This document shows, piece after piece, positions 28,401 through 34,133 of a stretch of 52,799 nt of DNA. Where the stretch lies: IMG/VR virus record IMGVR_UViG_3300020451_001196, positions 1 through 52,799 of that record, one strand, 5' to 3'. Numbering within the stretch: the first letter of the stretch is position 1; every line of letters begins with the position of its first letter. The DNA comes from a virus. The notes beneath the pieces were generated by a model, which was given only the letters and a program-made list of their open reading frames with translations, was not told where the DNA came from and made no database searches. A program made the translations under genes and the position numbers.

Positions 28401-30113
28401 CAGATCTCTTTCTATAGTACTATAGTTGATACTACTAATAAAAGTATTATCATCAGGCAAACTATCGATCTGAGTCTGTAAGTGGCCAGAAGTAGAAACC
28501 AGCTCTCCTGTAGTGGCATACCTGCCATTAAAATTTACAGAAACCGTAGTATCATCTAGTCCTCTGGTGAGAGTGAGAATACCATTAGATGTATCAAAAT
28601 TTCCACTAGTAATTCTAGAAAGATTAGTGTCGTCAAACAGAACACCAAAGTCAACATCAAAATCCGTGCCATCATCTCTGACAAATGTTGCTTTTCCATC
28701 ACTATCAATAACGCCTGTGACAAGCCTTGCCAAATTAGTGTCATCCATCGCCCAGCTTAAATCAATATCATTAGACACCCCAGACTCATCTACATAAACT
28801 AATTTTGTATTGACGCTATCTCCACTTAGGGAAGTAAGAATGTTGGTATCTACAACTGTTTCCGTCGCAGTAGTTATTCCTGTAGTATGTCCATATTCAT
28901 CTAGCAATATACTCTGTACATAATTTCTGTTGTTATTAATTGAATCATTTGCTGCATTAGATATATTGGAATGATAGGAAGTACCAGAAACTAAAACTCC
29001 TGATAAATTACCTGTTATGCTAACCCCGTCACTCTTATATAAAACCAGATCATTATTACCACTATTAAAAACAACACCAGTAACAGAATGGTCTACAACA
29101 GTCTCTGTACCAAGAGAAATTCCTGTAACATGACCATATTGGTCAAAAGATATATTCTGAACATAATCTCTACCACCATTACTTGTATTACCAAGAGCAT
29201 TATCTATAACAGGATGATTTACTGGTTGGTCCTGCCAAGATACAACACCGCTGCCGTCCGTAACCAATATCTGATCATCATTTCCATCCGTATTAGGAAA
29301 AACAAACCCGTTTGAGCCATTAATTTCTAATACATCAAAAATACCAGTTCCACTGGCAATTAAATTATTAATACCACTAACACTATTGTCTGTTACGTCT
29401 ACAGAACTAAATCCATTTATATCATTAATGTTGTGATTATGACTTTCAAGAGCAAGACCTGTAGCAGTAATTTTCTTGGACCCTGCAACATCTGTTATTT
29501 CAATACCACTACCAGATGTTAAATCAGCAGCTATTTTCCAAGAATCATTATTGTAGCTAGTAACAACACCACTCTCACCAACTAATTCATTTAAAGCGAA
29601 AGTAAGAGTACCACTTCCATTAGAACCATTATCATCATAAACTATATTTATACCAGAAACCTGTCTAATAAATCCTGTAGAAGTATGGTCTCCACTACCT
29701 ACAATATCTTGAATAGTCTCCACTTGAGCTCTATCTTGGAAATTTAAACTAGCATCTCCTGTATAGCTAATAACTATAGAGCCATTTCCATCAGTAGATA
29801 ATCCTATATCTGTACCAGGAGATAATTTACTATCTATTTGTATCCCTGTAACATGGCCATAGACACCTGTAACTCCCGTAAAAGAAATTCCAGATTCACT
29901 TAAAAAGCTATTTAAAGAGCCCGCATTAGAAGGATCTTGTAAAGTAGCAAAAGAATAGGGTATAGACTGCCAATTTACATTTCCCGTAGGACCTATTTTA
30001 ATCCTACCAGTATCACTTTCCCAAGCCATCTCACCATAATGCAAAACAGGATTGGCGACTACCCATTCGGAGTAAGTGCCTCTTCTGATTTGAAGTCTTG
30101 TATTAACCGGCAT
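22491..30113 (-). CDS. Giant 2540-residue tail fibre with Mtd-like N-terminus
   Basis: The largest complete gene here, with ribosome binding site ACGGAGAAAC. Residues 5-55 (LQIRRGTYSEWVVANPVLHY then GEMAWESDTGRIKIG) match the N-terminal domain pattern of major tropism determinant-type fibres. The body has many repeats of the form VGIGTxSPxxKLDVxG and long Asp/Asn/Ser/Gly-rich beta stretches with SLVTDGAGNIIFSG-type links. Three LNGVKL modules lie near residues 1475, 2270 and 2360. Residues about 2415-2435 read LQKTGDTMTGNLTVGADLIV, and a C-terminal sandwich ends TFISDGTNWYGNAVQDYHL. No chaperone peptidase (S74) block is seen. Role: long receptor-binding fibre. Confidence 0.8.
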   Translation of the reverse strand: MPVNTRLQIRRGTYSEWVVANPVLHYGEMAWESDTGRIKIGPTGNVNWQSIPYSFATLQDPSNAGSLNSFLSESGISFTGVTGVYGHVTGIQIDSKLSPGTDIGLSTDGNGSIVISYTGDASLNFQDRAQVETIQDIVGSGDHTSTGFIRQVSGINIVYDDNGSNGSGTLTFALNELVGESGVVTSYNNDSWKIAADLTSGSGIEITDVAGSKKITATGLALESHNHNINDINGFSSVDVTDNSVSGINNLIASGTGIFDVLEINGSNGFVFPNTDGNDDQILVTDGSGVVSWQDQPVNHPVIDNALGNTSNGGRDYVQNISFDQYGHVTGISLGTETVVDHSVTGVVFNSGNNDLVLYKSDGVSITGNLSGVLVSGTSYHSNISNAANDSINNNRNYVQSILLDEYGHTTGITTATETVVDTNILTSLSGDSVNTKLVYVDESGVSNDIDLSWAMDDTNLARLVTGVIDSDGKATFVRDDGTDFDVDFGVLFDDTNLSRITSGNFDTSNGILTLTRGLDDTTVSVNFNGRYATTGELVSTSGHLQTQIDSLPDDNTFISSINYSTIERDLIVTRNDGVQLTGNFDIVIHSGDNVSLLTNDANYIDGSGYIQGTGINNFIPVFSGVDTIRDSIIHQSGNTLGINDTASGGNITLHAHNINNTGSWILNENAQGNSIYNVVFEARESGTRLGAMYSYGTAYAGGSIATVGSGGTAFTNITGPVAVGPLDANKPLIFGGGQNRYATIHASEFRINPSGLTQDFIVHGTGDHPLIYTDASTDRVGIGTNSPINQLDVVATGVHEGITIRGTNAPGLTLHDNGGLGVSYSSGGSKIVEQASSLHTGLLILDADTNNVGKGSAILFKVDNTERVRITETGRVGIGTTNPATAIHIVAPTGTEGTVLSRTLDDTSFAGHLIRDIDDRNVASFQYCNSGVSQTELRSHVLIGSRESGIPVKFYQGRDTGQVAFKENNERIIFDTSGNTTLTAASGQFVNVSGNIVRLIDGYSKLEQRSTDPTKAAYHYFYSNDLLQGGLLAYGTGYALGSIMDMPSGSLHLYSNYEALAISTVGVDKPIVFGTNANSAGGERMRIAGDGNVGIGTSSPSTKLEVANNGNTTIRANNTSNNIINILNVDSDKGYIGTITDHDLRIGTNSNGRIIISNSGNVGIGTTTPEYNLDVNGTGRFVHADGDCGLIVEDTGGSGIHIGDCAYSDGDTYAGMKHSNHTHGQEYMIISAGHSTVVSSKAGTSTYIRAGGNATTYQGIFGTSAFGIGSSGNRFRVNSQSVIVNNGTGNYDFIVKAQDDPIALIHADGATNKVGIGTDTPAYKLDVSGTFSADSINVNNQYTLPTGDGLTGHSLVTDGAGNIIFSGVSAAGGGGSVNTIYSNGVQVGDDDIEILDFSSNFSVSENPNAKINIDLADMITVSGITISGLNPSGYTLPASDGFNRQVLATDGSGIVYWSGISDIMSGFSDYEIVTSTKSSFIVNGGFTVGSLDVYYNGLKLLNGDDYVEVDGTGFTLSSAATLNDVIEWEGHKTAPEYVTLGNPGSNRLVTSDGSSTTINGQSDLIFDGSGLGLGTTSPSPSGGENSLHIHSNIYPEIKLTNTDTNTTSSDGTSILVDEDKNLRIVNFEQSLTKLYNTKSNGSVLETLRLGSTQSLFNPAGDENLDFLVSGSGSSNLIFADSSTNRVGIGNNSPTTKLDVSGVITASGGDSTQWNISYATLTGSSGDWNDAYNWVDTNSGNVVYTNQTYENPSWLTSVNANIISGVIPESNLPSYVDDVLEYASTGNFPGSAASGIIYVALDTNKVYRWSGSTYIEISSDTNNFVDGVSFNPVNGDLTLSRLGIASISGNLDGRYARGNGTTNYLAKWTSSKNISSGIIYDDGTNIGIGTASPNYKLDVAGSGSFNALNINDAFTFPTSDGTEGQSLVTDGAGTVVWSGIDTDTNNYVTGVAFDAATEVLTLNRLDLSDLTTSSFSGVYLKELSQDPSPQLGGNLDLNSRDITGNGNIDINGYLTITGDLTADGNNVDIGSAAYGLQVSSSAATLGNNRLQLLSSETVFNQAGANYDFRVEGTGQSHLLFIDSSKDSVGIATEYPTSKLTIGSGYLDGGGICVDMEGVNKPSFTARRENGDPVFSILPYTSQVYMSVGVYYNGSSWVHSSDNSNSSIFAIDPPNGVLWYSSNSPSSISNVANGVNLWDAQGRWNADVIGSVTGPVSGIVAPSGAYTLPSVDGAYGQVLVTSGDGTVNWQDQTGTGGGGTSNLIRQSYTPTTSTSSFTVTNGYTVGSINVYKNGVKLFEDHDGQTYDYSATNGTVFNLTSAAASGDLIEVVALNANAAPTANTALASVGVTSTQSQFNTSETITSSSLVVFLNGVKLVDSIDYSVITASRFDLLSPATSGDTVDYIVYGATVASSNLQKTGDTMTGNLTVGADLIVTGYKETHTDNGNTGTVRTIDITDSTIQTYTLNGNCVFTMPTPDAGRSFTVLLKTGAGSFTGTFTGVKFPGNVAPTITASGNRLDTLTFISDGTNWYGNAVQDYHL

Positions 30114-30144
30114 TATGTTTCTCCGTTTTTATTTCCATTTAGTG

Positions 30145-30399
30145 CTAAGGTGTTCCACAATCAATAGTTGCATTATCTATCACATTATTAATAAAAGAAG
30201 TTAATCCAATAATTTCTGAAGCATTAGAAGAACCACCAGAACCACTAGAACTAAAAACGCCTGTAGTTATCTCTATAACATCTGCCGTAGTTGTTTCAAG
30301 CTCAACTATACTAATTCCGTCTCCGTGAGTTACAGCTGTACTTGTTTCTATTTCTAAAAGGTTGTTGGTGTCAACAACTTCTACAGTAAAATCACTCAT
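30145..30399 (-). CDS. Small virion-operon protein, unknown
   Basis: An 84-residue protein. The start is the ATG overlapping the previous stop in ATGA and preceded by GGAG at 8 bases; a GTG three codons upstream is the alternative. Composition is Thr/Val/Ser-rich with a VTHGDGISIVELETTTADVI-type stretch and a SSSGSGGSSN linker, ending in a short Cys-containing tail. It lies between the adaptor-module protein and the giant fibre. Probably a structural linker; no family recognised. Confidence 0.55.
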   Translation of the reverse strand: MSDFTVEVVDTNNLLEIETSTAVTHGDGISIVELETTTADVIEITTGVFSSSGSGGSSNASEIIGLTSFINNVIDNATIDCGTP

Positions 30400-30803
30400 G
30401 GTTGACACTCCAGGGCTGTTCCAGACTTACTGTTTCTCTTAATGATAGTTACTGTTCCAAACATAATACGAACAGTATACTTTCCTCCTCCTCCAGCATA
30501 ATGATCATAATCTGCTTGTAGCTCTAAATCATATTTAGCTGTATTAAAATCATAAGAATTAGTTGTAGAAGCAGGTAGCAAGAAATTGATTTTTCCTGCT
30601 GCTCCTACAATTTCAAATTTATAAGCACTCAAATCAACATTCTCTGTAGTAAAAATCTGAGTGGTATTGGAGCTTGTCTTCCAGGTCAATCTGGCGCACC
30701 AATTAGTAATATCTATAGGATCTCCATTGGCGTCTTTATAAACCAAAGACATCCTGAATGAAGTTCCTTGTTCTATTTTAAAGTCATAGTTACCAGCGCT
30801 CAT
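30396..30803 (-). CDS. Stand-alone adaptor-module virion protein
   Basis: A 135-residue beta protein starting SAGNYDFKIEQGTSFRMSLV. It shares its pattern along nearly its whole length with residues 1-120 of the P-domain protein at 10131-11072: EQG near residue 12, NPVNLTN/DPIDITN, a central LLIPA/FLLPA strand, and ILFGNISVI/IMFGTVTII at the end. The two are paralogous, so the module likely docks other proteins onto the tail. It resembles N-terminal anchor domains of baseplate fibres in idea only. It opens the fibre operon after the capsid gene. Confidence 0.6.
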   Translation of the reverse strand: MSAGNYDFKIEQGTSFRMSLVYKDANGDPIDITNWCARLTWKTSSNTTQIFTTENVDLSAYKFEIVGAAGKINFLLPASTTNSYDFNTAKYDLELQADYDHYAGGGGKYTVRIMFGTVTIIKRNSKSGTALECQP

Positions 30804-30840
30804 ATGGCATATCTTTCATCAAAAGGCCTGTGGATATAAT

Positions 30841-30860
30841 AGTATACACCTTAGTATACT
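30841..30860. promoter_or_regulatory. Palindromic site upstream of the fibre operon
   Basis: AGTATAC and GTATACT flank a 6-base spacer, a perfect 7-bp inverted repeat. It lies in the 141-base gap between the capsid gene's stop and the first fibre-operon gene. On the minus strand it yields several TATACT-type -10-like hexamers, so a minus-strand promoter or operator for the fibre operon is plausible. No clear -35 is seen. Confidence 0.4.
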
Positions 30861-30883
30861 TATACTTCTACCGCAATAATTTA

Positions 30884-30915
30884 ATAAAAAAAGCCGCCCC
30901 AGCGAGAGGCGGCTT
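30884..30915 (-). terminator. Intrinsic terminator after the major capsid gene
   Basis: On the minus strand AAGCCGCC and GGCGGCTT form an 8-bp GC-rich stem around a 9-base loop, followed by a run of T. It lies 30 bases past the stop of the capsid gene. It should end or attenuate head-gene transcription before the fibre operon. Confidence 0.85.
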
Positions 30916-30944
30916 TCTATTAGTGATAAAGATATCGCCAGAAA

Positions 30945-31952
30945 TTAGACAGCACCAAGAAGAACTCTTCTGTTGTCTAGAACAGCAAAACCAAGTTCTG
31001 CCCATCCGTAGAAGCCTGCTCTCTTTTGACGATGTAAGCTATCGTCTTCGAAGATTTGAACTTCTTGTCGAACTGGCATGATAAAGCTATCTCTTTTGCG
31101 TAGGTCCAGACCCACAACAATTTCAGATTTGCTACCAGGAACAGTTTGATTTAAGGCATCAGCGCCACCATAGAAGTTTTGATATTCTTGGCCAACACCA
31201 AGCTCATCTCTGTCATGGAGATTAACACCAAAGATTCTGTTAACAGCGCCATCAGCAGCTGTATAAATCTCTCTTCTAGTGACTTCATCAACAATATCGA
31301 CACCCCAATTTCTGATGTCTTCCATAGCTTCTGGAGAAACATAGAGATCAGTAAGAGCGCCTCTATTAGCTGAAGAACTGTTACCACCACCATTACGACG
31401 CATGACGGTTTTCATAAGGCTAACAAGTCTCTTTGTGAACTGGTTAGCAGCAGCATCACTGTCAAAGACAACGATGTTACGGTCAACACCAGCAGCAAGA
31501 AGAGTATGCCATCCATCGTCATTCATCTTCTTAACAAAAGAACCTTCGAGGACTTCCATAGCACGACCAACTACGTCCCATCTAGCATCACGAGCATACT
31601 TTAAGAGGTAGTCGATTGAAGCTCCTACGTCATAAGTTGGAACCATGACGTAATCACTTTCGACGTGACGCTCTGGAATATATCCATGATTAGGAATAGT
31701 GTAAGCAACGAAATCTCTTTCGGTGCCAGGTGCAAGGAAATCAAGAGGAAATTCAGGAGTAGCTCCAGGAGCTAGCTGAACTGACTCAAAAATATTGTCT
31801 AGAATGTTGCCACTCATAAGACCTTGTCTAAGTGGAAGCTCTAAAGCTTTTGCAAACTCTTTGTTTGCTGCTAAAGCAACTTCTCTGTCTGCTGATCCAG
31901 ACTTGACCAGAAGATCTGTGATTTCTGGTGTTGGTTTGAAAGTATCTGCCAT
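30945..31952 (-). CDS. Major capsid protein
   Basis: A 335-residue protein. The start is the ATG preceded by AAAGGGAGAAC; an in-frame upstream ATG lacks a good site. Length, position after the protease-scaffold and decoration genes, and strong ribosome binding site fit an HK97-fold major capsid protein. It has features of that family: an N-terminal helical arm, RDARWDVVGRAMEVLEGSF and WHTLLAAGVDRNIVV in the helical spine, a central ALTDLYVSPEAMEDIRNW segment, and the C-terminal RAGFYGWAELGFAVLDNRRV. No frameshift or truncation. Terminator lies directly downstream. Confidence 0.85.
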   Translation of the reverse strand: MADTFKPTPEITDLLVKSGSADREVALAANKEFAKALELPLRQGLMSGNILDNIFESVQLAPGATPEFPLDFLAPGTERDFVAYTIPNHGYIPERHVESDYVMVPTYDVGASIDYLLKYARDARWDVVGRAMEVLEGSFVKKMNDDGWHTLLAAGVDRNIVVFDSDAAANQFTKRLVSLMKTVMRRNGGGNSSSANRGALTDLYVSPEAMEDIRNWGVDIVDEVTRREIYTAADGAVNRIFGVNLHDRDELGVGQEYQNFYGGADALNQTVPGSKSEIVVGLDLRKRDSFIMPVRQEVQIFEDDSLHRQKRAGFYGWAELGFAVLDNRRVLLGAV

Positions 31953-31975
31953 TATTTGTTCTCCCTTTGTTAGTT

Positions 31976-32443
31976 TCAAGAAATGTTGATGTCTACTTTG
32001 GCGTAGCCGTCGGAATCTTTACCACTTAAAAACATACCAACTGCAGAAGCACCAGTGGCTTGTGCATTACTAAGATTACCATTTGCGGCAACATAAGCTG
32101 TTTCACCAGCTTTTGGAGTCACAGAAGCAATAGCATCTGTAGTAACTTGACCTTGGCGAAGCAAGGTGACTTTACCACCCTTTTGTACTTCGTCTTTGTA
32201 CCAATTAATGTGCTGTTTGGTAAGATCGTAATCTTTAACGTCATTAAGTAAGACACCAATAGGTGCTCTACCGCTAGGGTCAACAGCATATTCAACACTA
32301 GCACCAGCGTCATCCATAGATGCGCCAGTATTACTATTTGCTGCGCCAGTAGCTGCAACAGCAACACCACCTCGCTCAGCAACTGCATTCATGAAGAAAG
32401 AGATGTCTGTGTGAGATTCAATTCTATCTGGTTTAAGAGCCAT
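31976..32443 (-). CDS. Capsid decoration/stabilising protein candidate
   Basis: A 155-residue protein. The start is the ATG after AAAGGGAGAAATACAC; the longer in-frame start has no binding site. The sequence is Ala/Gly/Val-rich and beta-prone: RGGVAVAATGAANSNTGASM, GRAPIGVLLNDVKDYD, GKVTLLRQGQVTTDAI. This recalls small capsid cement proteins encoded between scaffold and capsid genes. 23 bases separate it from the capsid gene. Function inferred mainly from position. Confidence 0.6.
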   Translation of the reverse strand: MALKPDRIESHTDISFFMNAVAERGGVAVAATGAANSNTGASMDDAGASVEYAVDPSGRAPIGVLLNDVKDYDLTKQHINWYKDEVQKGGKVTLLRQGQVTTDAIASVTPKAGETAYVAANGNLSNAQATGASAVGMFLSGKDSDGYAKVDINIS

Positions 32444-32465
32444 GTGTATTTCTCCCTTTAAAAAG

Positions 32466-33290
32466 TTAGTTTTTTGTACTGAGTCTGGAATTAACAAAAT
32501 CAACAAGAGCAGCGCGAGTGCTTTCTACTGAATCTTCAGCTTCTTCACCTACACTGAGATTTACTTCTTCTTCAACTTCGACACTGTCAAGAATCTCAGC
32601 AGATGTTTCTTCTGATTCTTCTGCTTCTTGTTCTTCTGATGTAGCTTCAGTTTCTTCACCTATAGCAGGACTCATCTTGCGTGGTGATTTACTTTCAGCT
32701 TCTTCGTCTTTGTTTACCATCTTTTTCATTTTGTTTGGATCCATCGCCTCTTCTTTTTTAACAGGCTTCATACCAGCCAAAACTTCAGTCATGGCATCAA
32801 AAGTTTCATCGTCGAGTGATTCAAATTTCTCAAGAGTAGCTTCAGCGGAATCAGCATCGACTCCAGACTCTAACAATTGAGCTTTTCTTTTCATTAACTT
32901 CTCTTTTTTCTCCATCTCTTCTTCTTTCATCTTGTATTCAGCGATGATAGAATCAGAACTGGCAATAGATTCTGTTAATGATGCAATTTTTTCTTCGTGA
33001 GCTTTGATCGTTTCTTCATGAGAAGCGATAGTCTCTAAAGCAGTACTAAGTTCAGTATTCTTAGTTTCAGTTTCTTCTGACTTAGCCTTTAACTCTTCAT
33101 CAAGCTTAGAGATCTGATCAGCCTTGGCTTCAGAATCAGATTTGCTTGCAGTAAGAGCTTCGGATAATTCAGAGTACTGTTTTTCTAGATCTGAAGCGGT
33201 CTTGCTGAAACTATCTTGGATAGATTCAGAAGACTTAGCAATGCTTTCAATCTGATTTTTAATTTCTGATACGTCTTTATCTAAGTTCAT
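32466..33290 (-). CDS. Internal-start scaffold protein nested in the protease gene
   Basis: Met281 of the protease-scaffold is preceded by GGAGG at exactly 8 bases, the strongest ribosome binding site in this region. Translation from it would give a 274-residue in-frame protein with only the coiled-coil and acidic scaffold parts. The lambda C/Nu3 pair is the known precedent for this arrangement. That a separate scaffold is made is an inference from the site. Confidence 0.65.
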   Translation of the reverse strand: MNLDKDVSEIKNQIESIAKSSESIQDSFSKTASDLEKQYSELSEALTASKSDSEAKADQISKLDEELKAKSEETETKNTELSTALETIASHEETIKAHEEKIASLTESIASSDSIIAEYKMKEEEMEKKEKLMKRKAQLLESGVDADSAEATLEKFESLDDETFDAMTEVLAGMKPVKKEEAMDPNKMKKMVNKDEEAESKSPRKMSPAIGEETEATSEEQEAEESEETSAEILDSVEVEEEVNLSVGEEAEDSVESTRAALVDFVNSRLSTKN

Positions 33291-34130
33291 GGGTTCAACC
33301 TCCGAGTTAAAGCTTGACTTAAGTGTAGTTACACCTAATTCTGTAAAATTGTTAATATTTTTTAATTCATTATCTGCAGATTCTGTCTTCATTGTCAGTA
33401 TAACGCTTTCTGGATTGGCAGGTTTGGCCACAAATCCTTTACCGCTAAATACTATTTGTCTTAAAACTCTACCAATTTTGTAATCCTCGTGTTCTCCCGT
33501 ACCTCCATATGCTCTAAGATGTTTAGTCAAATAAGCAGTAGTTTCACTACGGGGCAAAATCTCGTAAGCATTAGTCTGTTTGTTTAAAAGACCATAATCA
33601 AAGCCACTAAACATACATTCCATACTAACATATTTTTCGCCATTTTCAATCTCATGTATTAATTGTTCTGCTCTTAATTTTAATTTAGGATCTGAAAAAG
33701 CTCTATAAATTACTGAGCCAGTTAATATATGATACTTTTTGGGTAAGTTATCCTCAGGAGTATCTTTATCAATCAACATACCTTCTTCAGTAATTGGCCA
33801 GTTAGAAATAATATGGCCAATGATTGTATTTTCATCATGCTCTAAATTAGTGGGTTTATCCTCTGGAGTATTCTTTGCTCTCCAGATTTCTTTTCCCTCA
33901 AAAATATCGTCATTTCTGTTCCAATTAGAGGTCACCAGTATGGACTGAACATAGTATAAGTCTTCATCTTTATAAGATGCTAAAGTTTTATATTCTTTCT
34001 CGGAAGATGAAAAGATGCTGTCCTTAGAACAAGGTACTGCCTGAGCAGCATAAGAAATAGACGCATTACTCTTAATAACGTCTGCTATGCCATCAGCAAT
34101 TTCAACATCATAAATTTTTAGATTATTCAT
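32466..34130 (-). CDS. Prohead protease fused to capsid scaffold
   Basis: A 554-residue protein. The N-terminal 250 residues read like a head maturation serine protease: TNLEHDEN with candidate catalytic His98, and YVSMECMFSG with candidate Ser169, matching the His/Ser layout of prohead (assemblin-like) proteases. Residues about 280-440 are a long coiled coil and the C-terminus is acidic (SEEQEAEESEETSAE), typical of scaffolds. An internal start with a strong binding site would make the scaffold alone (see separate entry). It lies between portal and decoration genes. Protease call is from motif spacing; the third catalytic residue was not assigned. Confidence 0.7.
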   Translation of the reverse strand: MNNLKIYDVEIADGIADVIKSNASISYAAQAVPCSKDSIFSSSEKEYKTLASYKDEDLYYVQSILVTSNWNRNDDIFEGKEIWRAKNTPEDKPTNLEHDENTIIGHIISNWPITEEGMLIDKDTPEDNLPKKYHILTGSVIYRAFSDPKLKLRAEQLIHEIENGEKYVSMECMFSGFDYGLLNKQTNAYEILPRSETTAYLTKHLRAYGGTGEHEDYKIGRVLRQIVFSGKGFVAKPANPESVILTMKTESADNELKNINNFTELGVTTLKSSFNSEVEPMNLDKDVSEIKNQIESIAKSSESIQDSFSKTASDLEKQYSELSEALTASKSDSEAKADQISKLDEELKAKSEETETKNTELSTALETIASHEETIKAHEEKIASLTESIASSDSIIAEYKMKEEEMEKKEKLMKRKAQLLESGVDADSAEATLEKFESLDDETFDAMTEVLAGMKPVKKEEAMDPNKMKKMVNKDEEAESKSPRKMSPAIGEETEATSEEQEAEESEETSAEILDSVEVEEEVNLSVGEEAEDSVESTRAALVDFVNSRLSTKN

Positions 34131-34133
34131 ATT

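Noticed and set aside
22491-30113. Diversity-generating retroelement, suggested by the Mtd-like fibre N-terminus.
   Set aside because: No reverse transcriptase, template repeat or C-type lectin variable region is seen; the Mtd-like N-terminal domain is widespread in ordinary fibres.
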